A stretch of DNA of 64,000 bases from assembly GCF_016909575.1 (NCBI RefSeq), contig NZ_JAFBGA010000003.1:558001-622000 (forward strand), given 5' to 3'. Numbering within the stretch: position 1 is the first letter of the stretch; each line of letters opens with the position of its first letter. The notes beneath the pieces were generated by a model, which saw only the letters and a list, made by a program, of their open reading frames with translations, was not told the origin of the DNA and made no database searches. Made by a program: the position numbers and the translations under genes. Source of the DNA: Streptomyces sp. HB132. GTDB lineage: Bacteria > Actinomycetota > Actinomycetes > Streptomycetales > Streptomycetaceae. Below, piece by piece: positions 34,269 to 42,499 of the stretch.

Positions 34269-34960
34269 GGCGCCCGCCGGCCACAGCGGCGCTGCTCCTC
34301 CTCGTCGGCGCCGTCCTGGCCGTGCTGGGCGCGGGCAGCGCGCAGGCGGCCGGTTACCGCTACTGGTCGTTCTGGGAGGGCGACGGCGGGAAGGGCTGGA
34401 CGTACGCCGCCCAGGGCCCCTCCGTCGTCCGGCCGGACGACGGCGCGGTGCAGGGCTTCCGGTTCTCTGTGAGCGAGGACTCCCAGGACTCGGCGCAGCC
34501 GCGCCGCGCACCGGACTTCGGGGCCGTCTGCGCGGGCACCCCGGCGAAGGACGGCCTCAAGCGGATCGCGCTGGTCATCGACCCGGGCACGGCGGCGGAC
34601 GCGCCGGCCGGTGAGAAGCCGCCCGTGCCGCGTACCGCCTGCGCCCAGGTCGCCCCGGGCGCGAGCACGGCGGAGGCACTCGCCGCGGTGGCGAAGCCCC
34701 TGCGGTACGACAGTTCGGCGATGCTCTGCGCGATCTCCGGGTACCCGCGGTCCGGCTGCGGTGAGCAGACCGGGGACGGCGGGTCCCAGGAGGCCACCGG
34801 CCCGGCCGGGACGCCCTCCGCCGACGACGGAGCCACCCCGGACGAGGGCTCCGCCTCCGACGGCGACGGCGGCGGCCCGTCCGTGGGTGTGCTCGCCGGC
34901 GTCGGCGCGGTGCTCGTCCTCGGCGTCGCCGCCGTGCTGCGGGCCCGCCGCCGCCGATGA
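34265..34960 (+). CDS. Membrane-tethered surface protein with DUF4430-like features
   Basis: A 231-aa protein. GTG 34265 overlaps the previous stop. Residues 1-28 are a signal peptide, the body is exported, and a single helix near the end (VLAGVGAVLVLGVAAVL region) with R-A-R-R-R-R anchors it. YWSFWEGDGGKGWTYAAQG and the later V-A-P-G-A-S-T-A-E-A-L and LCAISGYPRSGCGE resemble the beta-domain (DUF4430) that closes over cobalamin in transcobalamin, but in swapped order. Two Cys pairs are likely. Position between the alpha-barrel gene and CbiQ suggests it is the second half of the receptor. This assignment is inference. Confidence 0.7.
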   Translation: MRRPPATAALLLLVGAVLAVLGAGSAQAAGYRYWSFWEGDGGKGWTYAAQGPSVVRPDDGAVQGFRFSVSEDSQDSAQPRRAPDFGAVCAGTPAKDGLKRIALVIDPGTAADAPAGEKPPVPRTACAQVAPGASTAEALAAVAKPLRYDSSAMLCAISGYPRSGCGEQTGDGGSQEATGPAGTPSADDGATPDEGSASDGDGGGPSVGVLAGVGAVLVLGVAAVLRARRRR

Positions 34961-36102
34961 CCCGCGCCACCGGCCCGGCCCGGCTCCCCCCTGCCCTGCG
35001 CGCTCCCGGAGCGACGCGAGGCAACGCGCTGCCGGCCGGGGCCTGGTGGCTGTGGGCACTCGGGCTGGCGACCGCCGCGTCCCGTACGACGAACCCCCTG
35101 CTGCTCGGTCTGCTGGTGGGGGTGGCCGGTTATGTGGTGGCGGCGCGCCGCACGGACGCGCCGTGGGCCCGTTCGTACGGGGCGTTCATCAAGCTCGGAC
35201 TGGTCGTCGTCGCCGTGCGGCTGGTCTTCTCCGTCTTCCTCGGCTCGTCCGTCCCCGGCACGCACACCCTGTTCGCCCTGCCCGAGGTGCCGTTGCCCGG
35301 CTGGGCCCAGGGGGTCAGGATCGGCGGCCGCGTGACGGCGGAGCAGGTGGTCTTCGCACTGTACGAGGGCGCGAAGCTGGCCACCCTGCTGATCTGCATC
35401 GGTGCGGCGAACTCGCTGGCCAACCCGGCCCGCCTGCTGAAGTCCCTGCCAGGCGCCCTGTACGAGGTGGGCGTCGCCGTCGTCGTCGCGATGACGTTCG
35501 CGCCGAATATGGTCGCCGACGTCGCGCGGCTGCGGACGGCCCGCCGGCTGCGCGGCCGTCCGACCGGCGGGATCAGGGCGGTGCTCCAGATCGGGCTGCC
35601 GGTGCTGGAGGGCGCGCTGGAGCGTTCGGTGGCCGTCGCCGCCTCCATGGACGCGCGCGGATACGGGCGCACCGCGCAGGTCCCGCCCGCCGTCCGCCGC
35701 ACCACGCACGTGCTCACGCTCGGCGGGCTGCTGGGCGTGTGCGCGGGGACGTACGGGCTGCTCGCCGCGCAGGGCGCCGTGCACGGGCTGCCTCTGCTGC
35801 TGGCCGGACTGGTCGCGGCGATGGCCGGGCTCAGGCTCGGCGGACGCCGTTCGGTCCGCACCCGCTACCGGCCGGACCGCTGGGGCGTTCGCGCCTGGCT
35901 CGTCGCGGCCTCGGGCGCCGCCGTCGCGGCGGCGATGATCTGGGCGGGCGCCGTCGCCCCGGATGCGCTGCGCCCTGGAGTCGTCCCGCTCTCGGCCCCC
36001 GTACTGCCGCTGTGGCCGGCCGCCGCCGTGCTGGTCGGGCTGCTGCCCGCGGCTGTGGCCCCGCTTCCCCCTTCACTCTCGGACTCCAAGGAGCGCACGT
36101 GA
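34957..36102 (+). CDS. ECF transporter T component (CbiQ family)
   Basis: A 381-aa membrane protein with about seven helices. ATG 34957 overlaps the previous stop (ATGA). The two cytoplasmic coupling motifs are seen in LRTARRLRGRPTG and ASMDARGYGRT, where the Ala-Arg-Gly triads dock with the ATPases. The C-terminal third adds extra helices beyond the usual ~260-residue CbiQ. Together with the ATPase (36099) and S component (37811) it forms one energy-coupling factor transporter. The riboswitch points to cobalamin or cobalt as cargo. Confidence 0.9.
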   Translation: MTRATGPARLPPALRAPGATRGNALPAGAWWLWALGLATAASRTTNPLLLGLLVGVAGYVVAARRTDAPWARSYGAFIKLGLVVVAVRLVFSVFLGSSVPGTHTLFALPEVPLPGWAQGVRIGGRVTAEQVVFALYEGAKLATLLICIGAANSLANPARLLKSLPGALYEVGVAVVVAMTFAPNMVADVARLRTARRLRGRPTGGIRAVLQIGLPVLEGALERSVAVAASMDARGYGRTAQVPPAVRRTTHVLTLGGLLGVCAGTYGLLAAQGAVHGLPLLLAGLVAAMAGLRLGGRRSVRTRYRPDRWGVRAWLVAASGAAVAAAMIWAGAVAPDALRPGVVPLSAPVLPLWPAAAVLVGLLPAAVAPLPPSLSDSKERT

Positions 36103-37814
36103 TCCGGTTCGAGCAGGTCTCGGTGCGGTACGAGGGCGCTGGACGCCCCACCCTGTCGGGCATCGACCTCACGATTCCCGAGGGCGAACTGGTGCTGGCC
36201 GTCGGCCCGTCCGGTGTCGGCAAGTCGACTTTGCTGGGTGCCGTGTCCGGTCTCGTGCCGCACTTCACCGGCGGCGTCCTGACCGGCCGGGTCACGGTCG
36301 GCGGCCGTGACACCCGGACCCACAAGCCGCGCGAACTCGCCGATCTGGTCGGCACGGTGGGGCAGGACCCGCTCGCCCACTTCGTCACCGACACCGTCGA
36401 GGACGAGCTGGCGTACGGCATGGAGTCGCTGGGCCTGGCCCCGGACGTCATGCGGAGGCGGGTCGAGGAGACGCTGGATCTGCTGGGCCTCGCCGAGCTG
36501 CGCGACCGGCCGATCGCCACGCTCTCCGGGGGCCAGCGGCAACGGGTCGCGATCGGCTCGGTCCTCACCCCGCACCCACGGGTACTGGTCCTCGACGAGC
36601 CGACGTCCGCGCTGGACCCGGCGGCGGCCGAGGACGTACTGGCGGTCCTCCAGCGACTGGTGCACGACCTGGGCACGACGGTGCTGATGGCCGAGCACCG
36701 GCTGGAGCGCGTGGTGCAGTACGCGGACCAGGTCCTCCTGCTGCCCGCACCCGGCGCCGCGCCGGTGATGGGGGCGCCCGCGGACATCATGGCGCTCTCG
36801 CCCGTCCGGCCGCCGGTGGTGGCCCTGGGCCGGCTGGTGGGCTGGGATCCGCTGCCGCTTTCGGTGCGTGACGCCCGGCGCCGGGCGGTGGACCTGCGGG
36901 AGCGACTGGCCGGAGTGGAACCGCCCGCGCGTGAGGACCCGGCGGACGCGGTGGTGGCGCCGCTCCCCGCCCGGGCCACGGCCCGCCCCGGCTTCCTGGG
37001 CCGGCTGCTCGGCCGTCGTCCGGCGGCGGCCGGGCAGCCGGCCCCGGTCCAGGACACCGTCACCCGGGTCGAGGGACTCGGGGTGCGGCACGGTCGGGTC
37101 CAGGCGCTGCGCGGGGTGACGCTCACCGTCACGCCGGGCGAGACCGTGGCCCTGATGGGCCGCAACGGCGCGGGCAAGTCGACCCTGCTGTCGGCACTCG
37201 TCGGGATGACCGTGCCCTCCACGGGGTCCGTCCTCGTCGGCGGTCTGCACCCGTCCCGCACCTCGCCGGGTGACATGGTGCGCCGGGTCGGGCTCGTCCC
37301 GCAGGAGCCGCGCGACCTGCTGTACGCGGACACGGTCGCCGCCGAGTGCGCGGCGGCCGACTCCGACGCGGAGGCACCCGCGGGCAGTTGCCGCGCGCTG
37401 GTCTCCGAACTGCTGCCGGGCGTGCCCGACGACATCCATCCCCGCGATCTCTCGGAGGGCCAGCGGCTCGCGCTGGCACTCGCCCTGGTGCTCACCGCCC
37501 GGCCCCCGCTCCTCCTCCTGGACGAGCCGACGCGCGGCCTGGACTACGCGGCGAAGGCGCGGCTCGTCGGCGTACTGCGGCGACTGGCCGGTGCGGGCCA
37601 CGCGATCGTCCTGGCGACGCACGACGTGGAGCTGGCTGCGGAGCTGGCGCACCGGGTGGTGATCCTGGCCGACGGTGAGGTCGTCGCCGACGGTCCGGCC
37701 CGGCAGGTCGTGGTCTCCTCCCCGGCGTTCGCCCCGCAGACCGCGAAGATCCTGGCGCCCCGCGAGTGGCTCACCGTCTCGCAGGTACGGAAGGCTCTGG
37801 AGGACCTCGCGTGA
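36099..37814 (+). CDS. ECF transporter ATPase, two fused ATP-binding domains (CbiO-CbiO)
   Basis: A 571-aa fusion of the two ECF ATPases. Domain 1 (residues 1-240): Walker A GPSGVGKSTLL, LSGGQRQRVAIG, VLVLDEPTSALDP. A Pro/Ala linker (about 275-315) follows. Domain 2 (about 320-545): GRNGAGKSTLL, the changed signature LSEGQRLALALAL, LLLLDEPTRGLDY. The second signature has Glu for Gly, so the two sites may not be equal. GTG 36099 overlaps the CbiQ stop, with AAGGAG 5 bp before it. It powers cobalamin uptake with the T and S subunits. Confidence 0.92.
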   Translation: MIRFEQVSVRYEGAGRPTLSGIDLTIPEGELVLAVGPSGVGKSTLLGAVSGLVPHFTGGVLTGRVTVGGRDTRTHKPRELADLVGTVGQDPLAHFVTDTVEDELAYGMESLGLAPDVMRRRVEETLDLLGLAELRDRPIATLSGGQRQRVAIGSVLTPHPRVLVLDEPTSALDPAAAEDVLAVLQRLVHDLGTTVLMAEHRLERVVQYADQVLLLPAPGAAPVMGAPADIMALSPVRPPVVALGRLVGWDPLPLSVRDARRRAVDLRERLAGVEPPAREDPADAVVAPLPARATARPGFLGRLLGRRPAAAGQPAPVQDTVTRVEGLGVRHGRVQALRGVTLTVTPGETVALMGRNGAGKSTLLSALVGMTVPSTGSVLVGGLHPSRTSPGDMVRRVGLVPQEPRDLLYADTVAAECAAADSDAEAPAGSCRALVSELLPGVPDDIHPRDLSEGQRLALALALVLTARPPLLLLDEPTRGLDYAAKARLVGVLRRLAGAGHAIVLATHDVELAAELAHRVVILADGEVVADGPARQVVVSSPAFAPQTAKILAPREWLTVSQVRKALEDLA

Positions 37815-38629
37815 CGGCCGGGTCGGCCCGGCCGGTGCGGCTCGGTCCGCACGCCGTCGCCGCGCTCGTCCTGATCAGCGCGGTCGGGCTGGTCGCGTTC
37901 GGCTGGCCGCTCCTGGCGGGAGCGGATTCCGGTCTCGCCCACGCGCAGGACGCGCCGTGGCTGTTCGCCGTCCTGCTCGTGCTGCTCGTGGGGGTGGTGC
38001 TCGCCACGATCGCGGACTCGGGCCTGGACGCGAAGTCCGTCGCGATGCTGGGGGTGCTCGCCGCGGTCGGGGCGGCACTGCGTCCGCTGGGCGCGGGGAC
38101 CGCCGGCCTGGAACCGATGTTCTTCCTGATGGTGCTGAGCGGCCGGGTGCTGGGTCCCGGCTTCGGATTCGTGCTCGGCTCGGTGACGATGTTCGCCTCG
38201 GCACTGCTCACGGGCGGGGTCGGACCGTGGATGCCGTTCCAGATGCTGTCGATGGGCTGGTTCACCATGGGCGCGGGCCTGCTGCCGCGCCCGGACGGGC
38301 TGCGCGGCCGGGGTGAGCTGCTGATGCTGGCGGGGTACGGGTTCGTGGCGGCGTTCGCGTACGGCACGGTGATGAATCTGTACGGCTGGACGATCGTGCC
38401 CGGGCTCGGCTCGGGGATCTCCTTCGTCGCCGGCGCCCCGGTCCACGAGAACCTGGTCCGCTTCCTCGCCTACTGCACCGCCACCTCGCTCGGCTGGGAC
38501 CTGGGCCGCGCCGTCCTCACCGTGGCTCTGACGGCGGCCGTCGGTCCCACCCTGCTGAGGGCCCTGCGCCGGGCGACGCGTCGCGCAGCGTTCGGCGCGC
38601 GAGCGGGCTTCGACACCCCGGCGGACTGA
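37811..38629 (+). CDS. ECF transporter S component (substrate-specific, probably cobalamin)
   Basis: A 272-aa membrane protein with about six helices after a longer N-terminus. GTG 37811 overlaps the ATPase stop. The region LTGGVGPWMPFQMLSMGW, with FGFVLGSVTMFASALL before it and Ala-rich helix 1, is what I expect of the CbrT-type S components. This subunit binds the vitamin and topples in the membrane when the ECF module hydrolyses ATP. The cargo follows from the riboswitch and the surface receptors, not from this sequence alone. Last gene of the operon; its stop is adjacent to the convergent gene's stop. Confidence 0.87.
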   Translation: MTAGSARPVRLGPHAVAALVLISAVGLVAFGWPLLAGADSGLAHAQDAPWLFAVLLVLLVGVVLATIADSGLDAKSVAMLGVLAAVGAALRPLGAGTAGLEPMFFLMVLSGRVLGPGFGFVLGSVTMFASALLTGGVGPWMPFQMLSMGWFTMGAGLLPRPDGLRGRGELLMLAGYGFVAAFAYGTVMNLYGWTIVPGLGSGISFVAGAPVHENLVRFLAYCTATSLGWDLGRAVLTVALTAAVGPTLLRALRRATRRAAFGARAGFDTPAD

Positions 38630-40477
38630 TCATTCGGCTTGTGCGTGCTGCGCGGCGAGCCTGACGGGGGCGTTCCGCGCGCCGTATCCGTCGTATCCGC
38701 CACCGCGCTCGACGAGTTCGAAGAAGACCCGGCCGGTGGTGACGGTGTAGCAGTGGCGGAACTCCCCCTTCTTGTCGCGGTCGTAGAGGATCCCGAGCTC
38801 GCGGTAGGTCTCCAGTTCCCCGGGGGCGAACTCGTGGTGCGCGGCCAGGTCGTCGTAGTAGTTGGCGGGCACCGGCAGCAGCCGGGCGCCCGCCGCGCGG
38901 GCGAGGCGGACGGTGGCGACGAGGTCGTCGGTGATCAGGGCGACGTGCTGGGGGCGCCCGCCCCGGGCCAGGTCCTGGGTGGGCGACGCCCCGACGCCGA
39001 GGGCGATGCGCACGGTGCCGTCCTCGTTGCCGGCGGCGCGGCTGCGGAGCAGTCCGTACGGGTCGGCGAGGTCGACGCTCGCGTGCGGGCGAAGGCCCAG
39101 CACACCGCGGTGGAAGAGGGTCGCCTCGTCGAAGTGGTGCCAGGGCTGGGTCAGCGCGACATGGTCGACCCGGGTGATCCCGATGGGGGCGGGGGTGTGC
39201 GGGGCGGGCGTGAAGTCGCCGATCCAGCCGGGGCCCGCACCGTCTCCGACAGCTCCGGGCCGCCCGGTGTCCCCGGGCCGCTCCGCACCTGCGGGCCGCT
39301 CGGTGACGCAGAAGAAGAACTCGGTGCCGTCGGGCGCGGCCACCGCGTCCAGCGGGGCGTCGCCCGGGGCGCGGCGCCGGGGCAGGACGGGGGCGAGCAG
39401 TGACTCGGCCCGCGCGGAGGCCCCGGCGGGGTGGGGGCTCTCCAGGCCCACCGCGGTGAGCGAGGGCTCGGGCCGGTGGCTGCCGGTGTCGGTGTTGAGC
39501 AGGATGCGGGCCTCGCCCTGTTCCCAGAGGTCCACCGGCTTTCCGGAGTGCCTGGCCGTACGGGAGAAGCCCAGCGCGGTCAGCAGGGGCGCGATCCTCG
39601 CGGTGTCGGCCGTGGCGATCTCGACGAAGGCGAACCCGGTGGGAACGACCGGCTCCGGCGGGGCGGTGAGCCCCGCCGACTCCTGGAGCAGCGTCAGCGA
39701 GCGCCGGGCGTCCACCGCGGTGCGGCCGGCGTCGGCCTGGCGGAAGACGTCGTTGAACACCTCCAGCGAGAGCGGTCCGCCGTATCCGGCGCGGACGGCG
39801 GCCCGCACAAGCCCGGCGACGTCGAGGTCGCCCTGGCCGGGGAAGCAGCGGTGGTGGCGGCTCCACTGCAGCACGTCCAGGGCCATCTGCGGGGCGTCGG
39901 CGAGCTGCAGGAAGAAGATCTTGTCGCCGGGGACGGCATCGATCCCCGTGACGTCGGATCCCCGGGCCAGTATGTGGAAGCTGTCCAGGCAGATCCCGAG
40001 GGCGGGGTGGTCCGCGGCCTCGACGATGCGCCAGGCGTGCTCGTACGTACTGACATGGCGGCCCCACGCCAGCGCCTCGTACGCGACCCGGACACCGGAC
40101 TCCTGTGCGAGGTCCGCCAGCCGGTGCAACTGTTCGGCGGCGAGGTCGTCGTCGTCGACGGCGTACGGCGACACGCTGGAGCAGACCAGGACGGTGTCGG
40201 CGCCGAGCCGCCGCATCAGCCGGAACTTGTGCTCGGCGCGCCGCAGGTTGCGGGCGAACTCGTCGGCGGGGACGGCCTCGATGTCGCGCATCGGCTGGAA
40301 GAGGTCGATCGTCAGACCGAGATCGGCCACCCGTTCCCTGATCTCCTCCGGGCCGAGCGGGCTGCCGGTCAGGTCGTTCTCGAAGATCTCGACGCCGTCG
40401 AAGCCCGCGCGCGCGGCCGCTGTGAGTTTCTCGGTGAGCGTTCCGCTGAGCGAGACGGTGGCGATGGACGTGCGCAT
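38630..40477 (-). CDS. 3-dehydroshikimate dehydratase (QsuB/QuiC type, fused to HPPD-like domain)
   Basis: A 615-aa two-domain enzyme turning 3-dehydroshikimate into protocatechuate. Residues 1-270 are a xylose-isomerase-like TIM barrel with metal ligands in VRVAYEALAWGRH, GICLDSFHI, KIFFLQLADAP and LSLEVFND. Residues 285-600 resemble 4-hydroxyphenylpyruvate dioxygenase: HVALTQPW is one metal-His block and ELGILYDRDKKGEF with FFELVERGGGYDGYG is the C-terminal block. The fused form is known in corynebacteria and pseudomonads. ATG 40477 has AGGAGG upstream. It follows the shikimate dehydrogenase by 19 bp, and both are divergent from the TetR gene. Confidence 0.9.
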   Translation of the reverse strand: MRTSIATVSLSGTLTEKLTAAARAGFDGVEIFENDLTGSPLGPEEIRERVADLGLTIDLFQPMRDIEAVPADEFARNLRRAEHKFRLMRRLGADTVLVCSSVSPYAVDDDDLAAEQLHRLADLAQESGVRVAYEALAWGRHVSTYEHAWRIVEAADHPALGICLDSFHILARGSDVTGIDAVPGDKIFFLQLADAPQMALDVLQWSRHHRCFPGQGDLDVAGLVRAAVRAGYGGPLSLEVFNDVFRQADAGRTAVDARRSLTLLQESAGLTAPPEPVVPTGFAFVEIATADTARIAPLLTALGFSRTARHSGKPVDLWEQGEARILLNTDTGSHRPEPSLTAVGLESPHPAGASARAESLLAPVLPRRRAPGDAPLDAVAAPDGTEFFFCVTERPAGAERPGDTGRPGAVGDGAGPGWIGDFTPAPHTPAPIGITRVDHVALTQPWHHFDEATLFHRGVLGLRPHASVDLADPYGLLRSRAAGNEDGTVRIALGVGASPTQDLARGGRPQHVALITDDLVATVRLARAAGARLLPVPANYYDDLAAHHEFAPGELETYRELGILYDRDKKGEFRHCYTVTTGRVFFELVERGGGYDGYGARNAPVRLAAQHAQAE

Positions 40478-40496
40478 GTCGGTCCTCCTGCGGGCT

Positions 40497-41360
40497 TCAG
40501 TGCGCGGACGTGAGGTCGGCGATGTCGTCGAGCATCCGGGCGGTGTCGGGTTCGCGGCCGGTGAAGAGCCGGAAGGAGTCGGCGGCCTGGTAGGCGGCCA
40601 TGCCCCCGCCGTCGAGGGTGGGGCAGCCGAGGGCGCGGGCGGTGCGGACGAGCGTGGTCTCCAGCGGCCGGTAGACGACCTCGGCGACCCACAGCGCGGG
40701 GTGCAGCAGGTCCGCGGGGAGCGGGAGTCCGGGGTGGGCGGCCATGCCGATGGGGGTGGCGTTGACCAGCCCGTCGGCGCCCGACGTCCGGGCCGCGATG
40801 TCCAGGAGGTCCGCGGCGGCGGCCCGGCCGGGTCCGAAGTGGTGGTTCAGAGAGGCCGCGAGGGCCGCCGCCCGGTCGGGCAGGGCGTCCAGCACGGTCA
40901 GTCGGCCGGCGCCGAGGGCGAGGAGGGCGTGGGCGACGGCGGCACCGGCGCCGCCCGCTCCCAGCTGCACGACCCGCTCCAGCCGCGCGTCGGGCAGCCC
41001 GCGTGCGAAGGATGCGGCGAAGCCGGTCGCGTCGGTGTTGTGACCGATCGCGCGATCGCCCTCGAAGACCACGGTGTTGACCGCGCCGAGCGCCTCGGCC
41101 TGCGGGGAGAGTGCGTCGAGGTGGGCGAGGACCTGCTGCTTGCAGGGGTGGGTGACGTTGAGGCCGTCGTAGCCCATGTCACGCGCGGAGCGTACGAGTT
41201 CACCCGTCCTCTCCGGCGGGACTCCGAGCGCGCCGATGTCGATGAGGCGGTAGAGGTAGCGCAGCCCCTGCCGGTCCGCCTCGCGCTCGTGGAGCGCGGG
41301 GCTGAGGGAGGGGCCGATGCCGGAGCCGATGAGGCCGACGAGATAGGAGTCCGGGCTCAT
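40497..41360 (-). CDS. Shikimate / quinate dehydrogenase (AroE/QsuD family)
   Basis: A 287-aa dehydrogenase. It begins YLVGLIGSGIGPSLSPALHE, with the substrate loop Ser residues; catalytic Lys in NVTHPCKQQVL (about residue 74) and Asp in IGHNTDATGFA (about 110). The NAD motif is QLGAGGAGAAVAHAL, and the C-terminal motif DGGGMAAYQAADSF is normal. In a catabolic cluster it oxidises shikimate or quinate. ATG 41360 is preferred because GGAGGAAG lies 7 bp upstream. The same frame, however, is open from ATG 41555, which would add 65 residues of a decayed dehydroquinase (separate entry). Linked to the dehydratase and TetR genes. Confidence 0.9.
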   Translation of the reverse strand: MSPDSYLVGLIGSGIGPSLSPALHEREADRQGLRYLYRLIDIGALGVPPERTGELVRSARDMGYDGLNVTHPCKQQVLAHLDALSPQAEALGAVNTVVFEGDRAIGHNTDATGFAASFARGLPDARLERVVQLGAGGAGAAVAHALLALGAGRLTVLDALPDRAAALAASLNHHFGPGRAAAADLLDIAARTSGADGLVNATPIGMAAHPGLPLPADLLHPALWVAEVVYRPLETTLVRTARALGCPTLDGGGMAAYQAADSFRLFTGREPDTARMLDDIADLTSAH

Positions 41361-41555
41361 CGGTTCTTCCTCCAGGAGATGGGCGAGGTGGGCGGGCGCC
41401 GGGGCGTGACCGTGTGCGCCCGCCCCGCGGATGACGGTGCCGGCCACGGCCGGGACGTGGCTGGGGTGACGGAAGGGCAGGCCCAGCGGATCGAGACCGG
41501 GTCCGTTCAGCACGAGCACGGGAACGCCCGGGGGCGGGACCGGTGGGTTCGGCAT
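41361..41555 (-). pseudogene. aroQ: Truncated type II 3-dehydroquinase remnant, in frame with shikimate dehydrogenase
   Basis: A 65-codon open stretch directly before and in frame with the dehydrogenase. ATG 41555 has GGGAAG upstream, so it is probably translated. VLVLNGPGLDPLG matches the start of AroQ (normally N-G-P-N-L-x-L-L-G), and PFRHPSHVPAVAG through GAGAHGHA matches its C-terminus (PFRHHSYV...A, G-x-G-x-x-G). About 80 middle residues are missing, including the catalytic Arg, Tyr and first His, and the first motif has Asn changed to Gly. It cannot be an active dehydroquinase. Reading through gives a 352-aa fusion. Comparison is with AroQ sequence from memory. Confidence 0.72.
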
Positions 41556-41581
41556 CGTTCACTTCCCGTGGAACTCAGTGT

Positions 41582-41599
41582 ACGGACTGGTTAGTTAGT
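41582..41599. promoter_or_regulatory. Operator copy 1 of the quinate/shikimate cluster
   Basis: On the minus strand it reads ACTAACTAACCAGTCCGT, 27 bp upstream of ATG 41555. It matches the second copy at 42501-42518 in 15 of 18 positions without gaps. It lies in the shared region between the aro genes and the TetR gene. Confidence 0.65.
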
Positions 41600-41703
41600 A
41601 ATACCCAAAGGCGGCTGCCCTGGGAAGCCCTCGGGCCGAATCGGCCGCCCGGCACACCGCCTCTAGAATCGCGAGCACGCACCGCCTGCCGCGAAGGATC
41701 CGG

Positions 41704-42366
41704 ATGACCAGCACCGAAGGACCCGCCCAGCCCGCCGTACGGACCCGCGACGCGGCGCGCACCAAGGACGAGATCCTCACCGTGGCTACGCGGGAGTTCG
41801 CCCGCACCGGCTACGCGGGCGCCCGGGTCGACGAGATCGCCGCCAGCACCCGCACCACGAAGCGGATGATCTATTACTACTTCGGCGGCAAGGAGCAGCT
41901 GTTCACCGCGGTCCTGGAGCGGGCGTACAGCAGGATCCGGGAGGCCGAACAACTGCTTGACGTCGAGCACCTGGACCCCGTCGCGGCGGTCCGCCGGCTG
42001 GCCGAGCTGACCTTCGACCACCACGAGGACCACCCCGACTTCATCCGCCTGGTGAGCATCGAGAACATCCACGAGGCCGAACACATCGCGGCATCCGCCG
42101 AGTTGAGCCGCATCGGCTCCCCAGCGATCGAGGTCCTGCGGCGCATCCTCGACACGGGGCGCGCGTCGGGACTGTTCACGGCGGACGTCGACGCCGTGGA
42201 CCTGCACGCGATGATCAGCTCGTTCTGCTTCTTCCGCATCGCGAACAGGCACACCTTCGGCGCGCTCTTCGGGCGTGACCTGGTGGAGGCGGGGCGGCGG
42301 GAGCACTACCGGGCCATGCTGGGCGACATGATCATCGCGTACCTCACGGCCGACCGGGCGGCGTAG
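41704..42366 (+). CDS. TetR/AcrR-family regulator of the quinate/shikimate cluster
   Basis: A 220-aa repressor. The helix-turn-helix runs about residues 20-65: ILTVATREFARTGYAGARVD, EIAASTRTTKRMIYYYFGGKE. The rest is an all-helical ligand domain with FDHHEDHPDFIRLVSIENIH, typical of the TetR group with a C-terminal TetR_C domain. ATG 41704 has GAAGGA upstream. It lies between the divergent aro genes and an MHS transporter, and two matching operator-like sites flank it, so it most likely represses both transcripts and itself. The inducer may be quinate, shikimate or protocatechuate. Confidence 0.87.
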   Translation: MTSTEGPAQPAVRTRDAARTKDEILTVATREFARTGYAGARVDEIAASTRTTKRMIYYYFGGKEQLFTAVLERAYSRIREAEQLLDVEHLDPVAAVRRLAELTFDHHEDHPDFIRLVSIENIHEAEHIAASAELSRIGSPAIEVLRRILDTGRASGLFTADVDAVDLHAMISSFCFFRIANRHTFGALFGRDLVEAGRREHYRAMLGDMIIAYLTADRAA

Positions 42367-42456
42367 GGCAAAGGCGGCCGGCCGGGCGACCGGGACCTCA
42401 CGGGAACACGGGGCACGGACGCCCGAGGGGACCGGGGTCGGATCCTGCGCGAACTC

Positions 42457-42485
42457 TTGACAGGGGCGTCAACTGCTCGCAACAT
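42457..42485 (+). promoter_or_regulatory. Probable promoter of the MHS transporter
   Basis: A consensus -35 TTGACA (42457-42462) is 17 bp from CAACAT (42480-42485). The second operator copy begins 15 bp further down, over the expected transcription start, as suits repression by blocking. Confidence 0.55.
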
Positions 42486-42499
42486 CCCTAGCCATCTGC

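Noticed and set aside
34611..36098. A long upstream extension of the ECF ATPase frame
   Set aside because: It overlaps the surface-protein and CbiQ genes in another frame and has Arg/Ala-rich shadow composition; the ATPase starts at GTG 36099.
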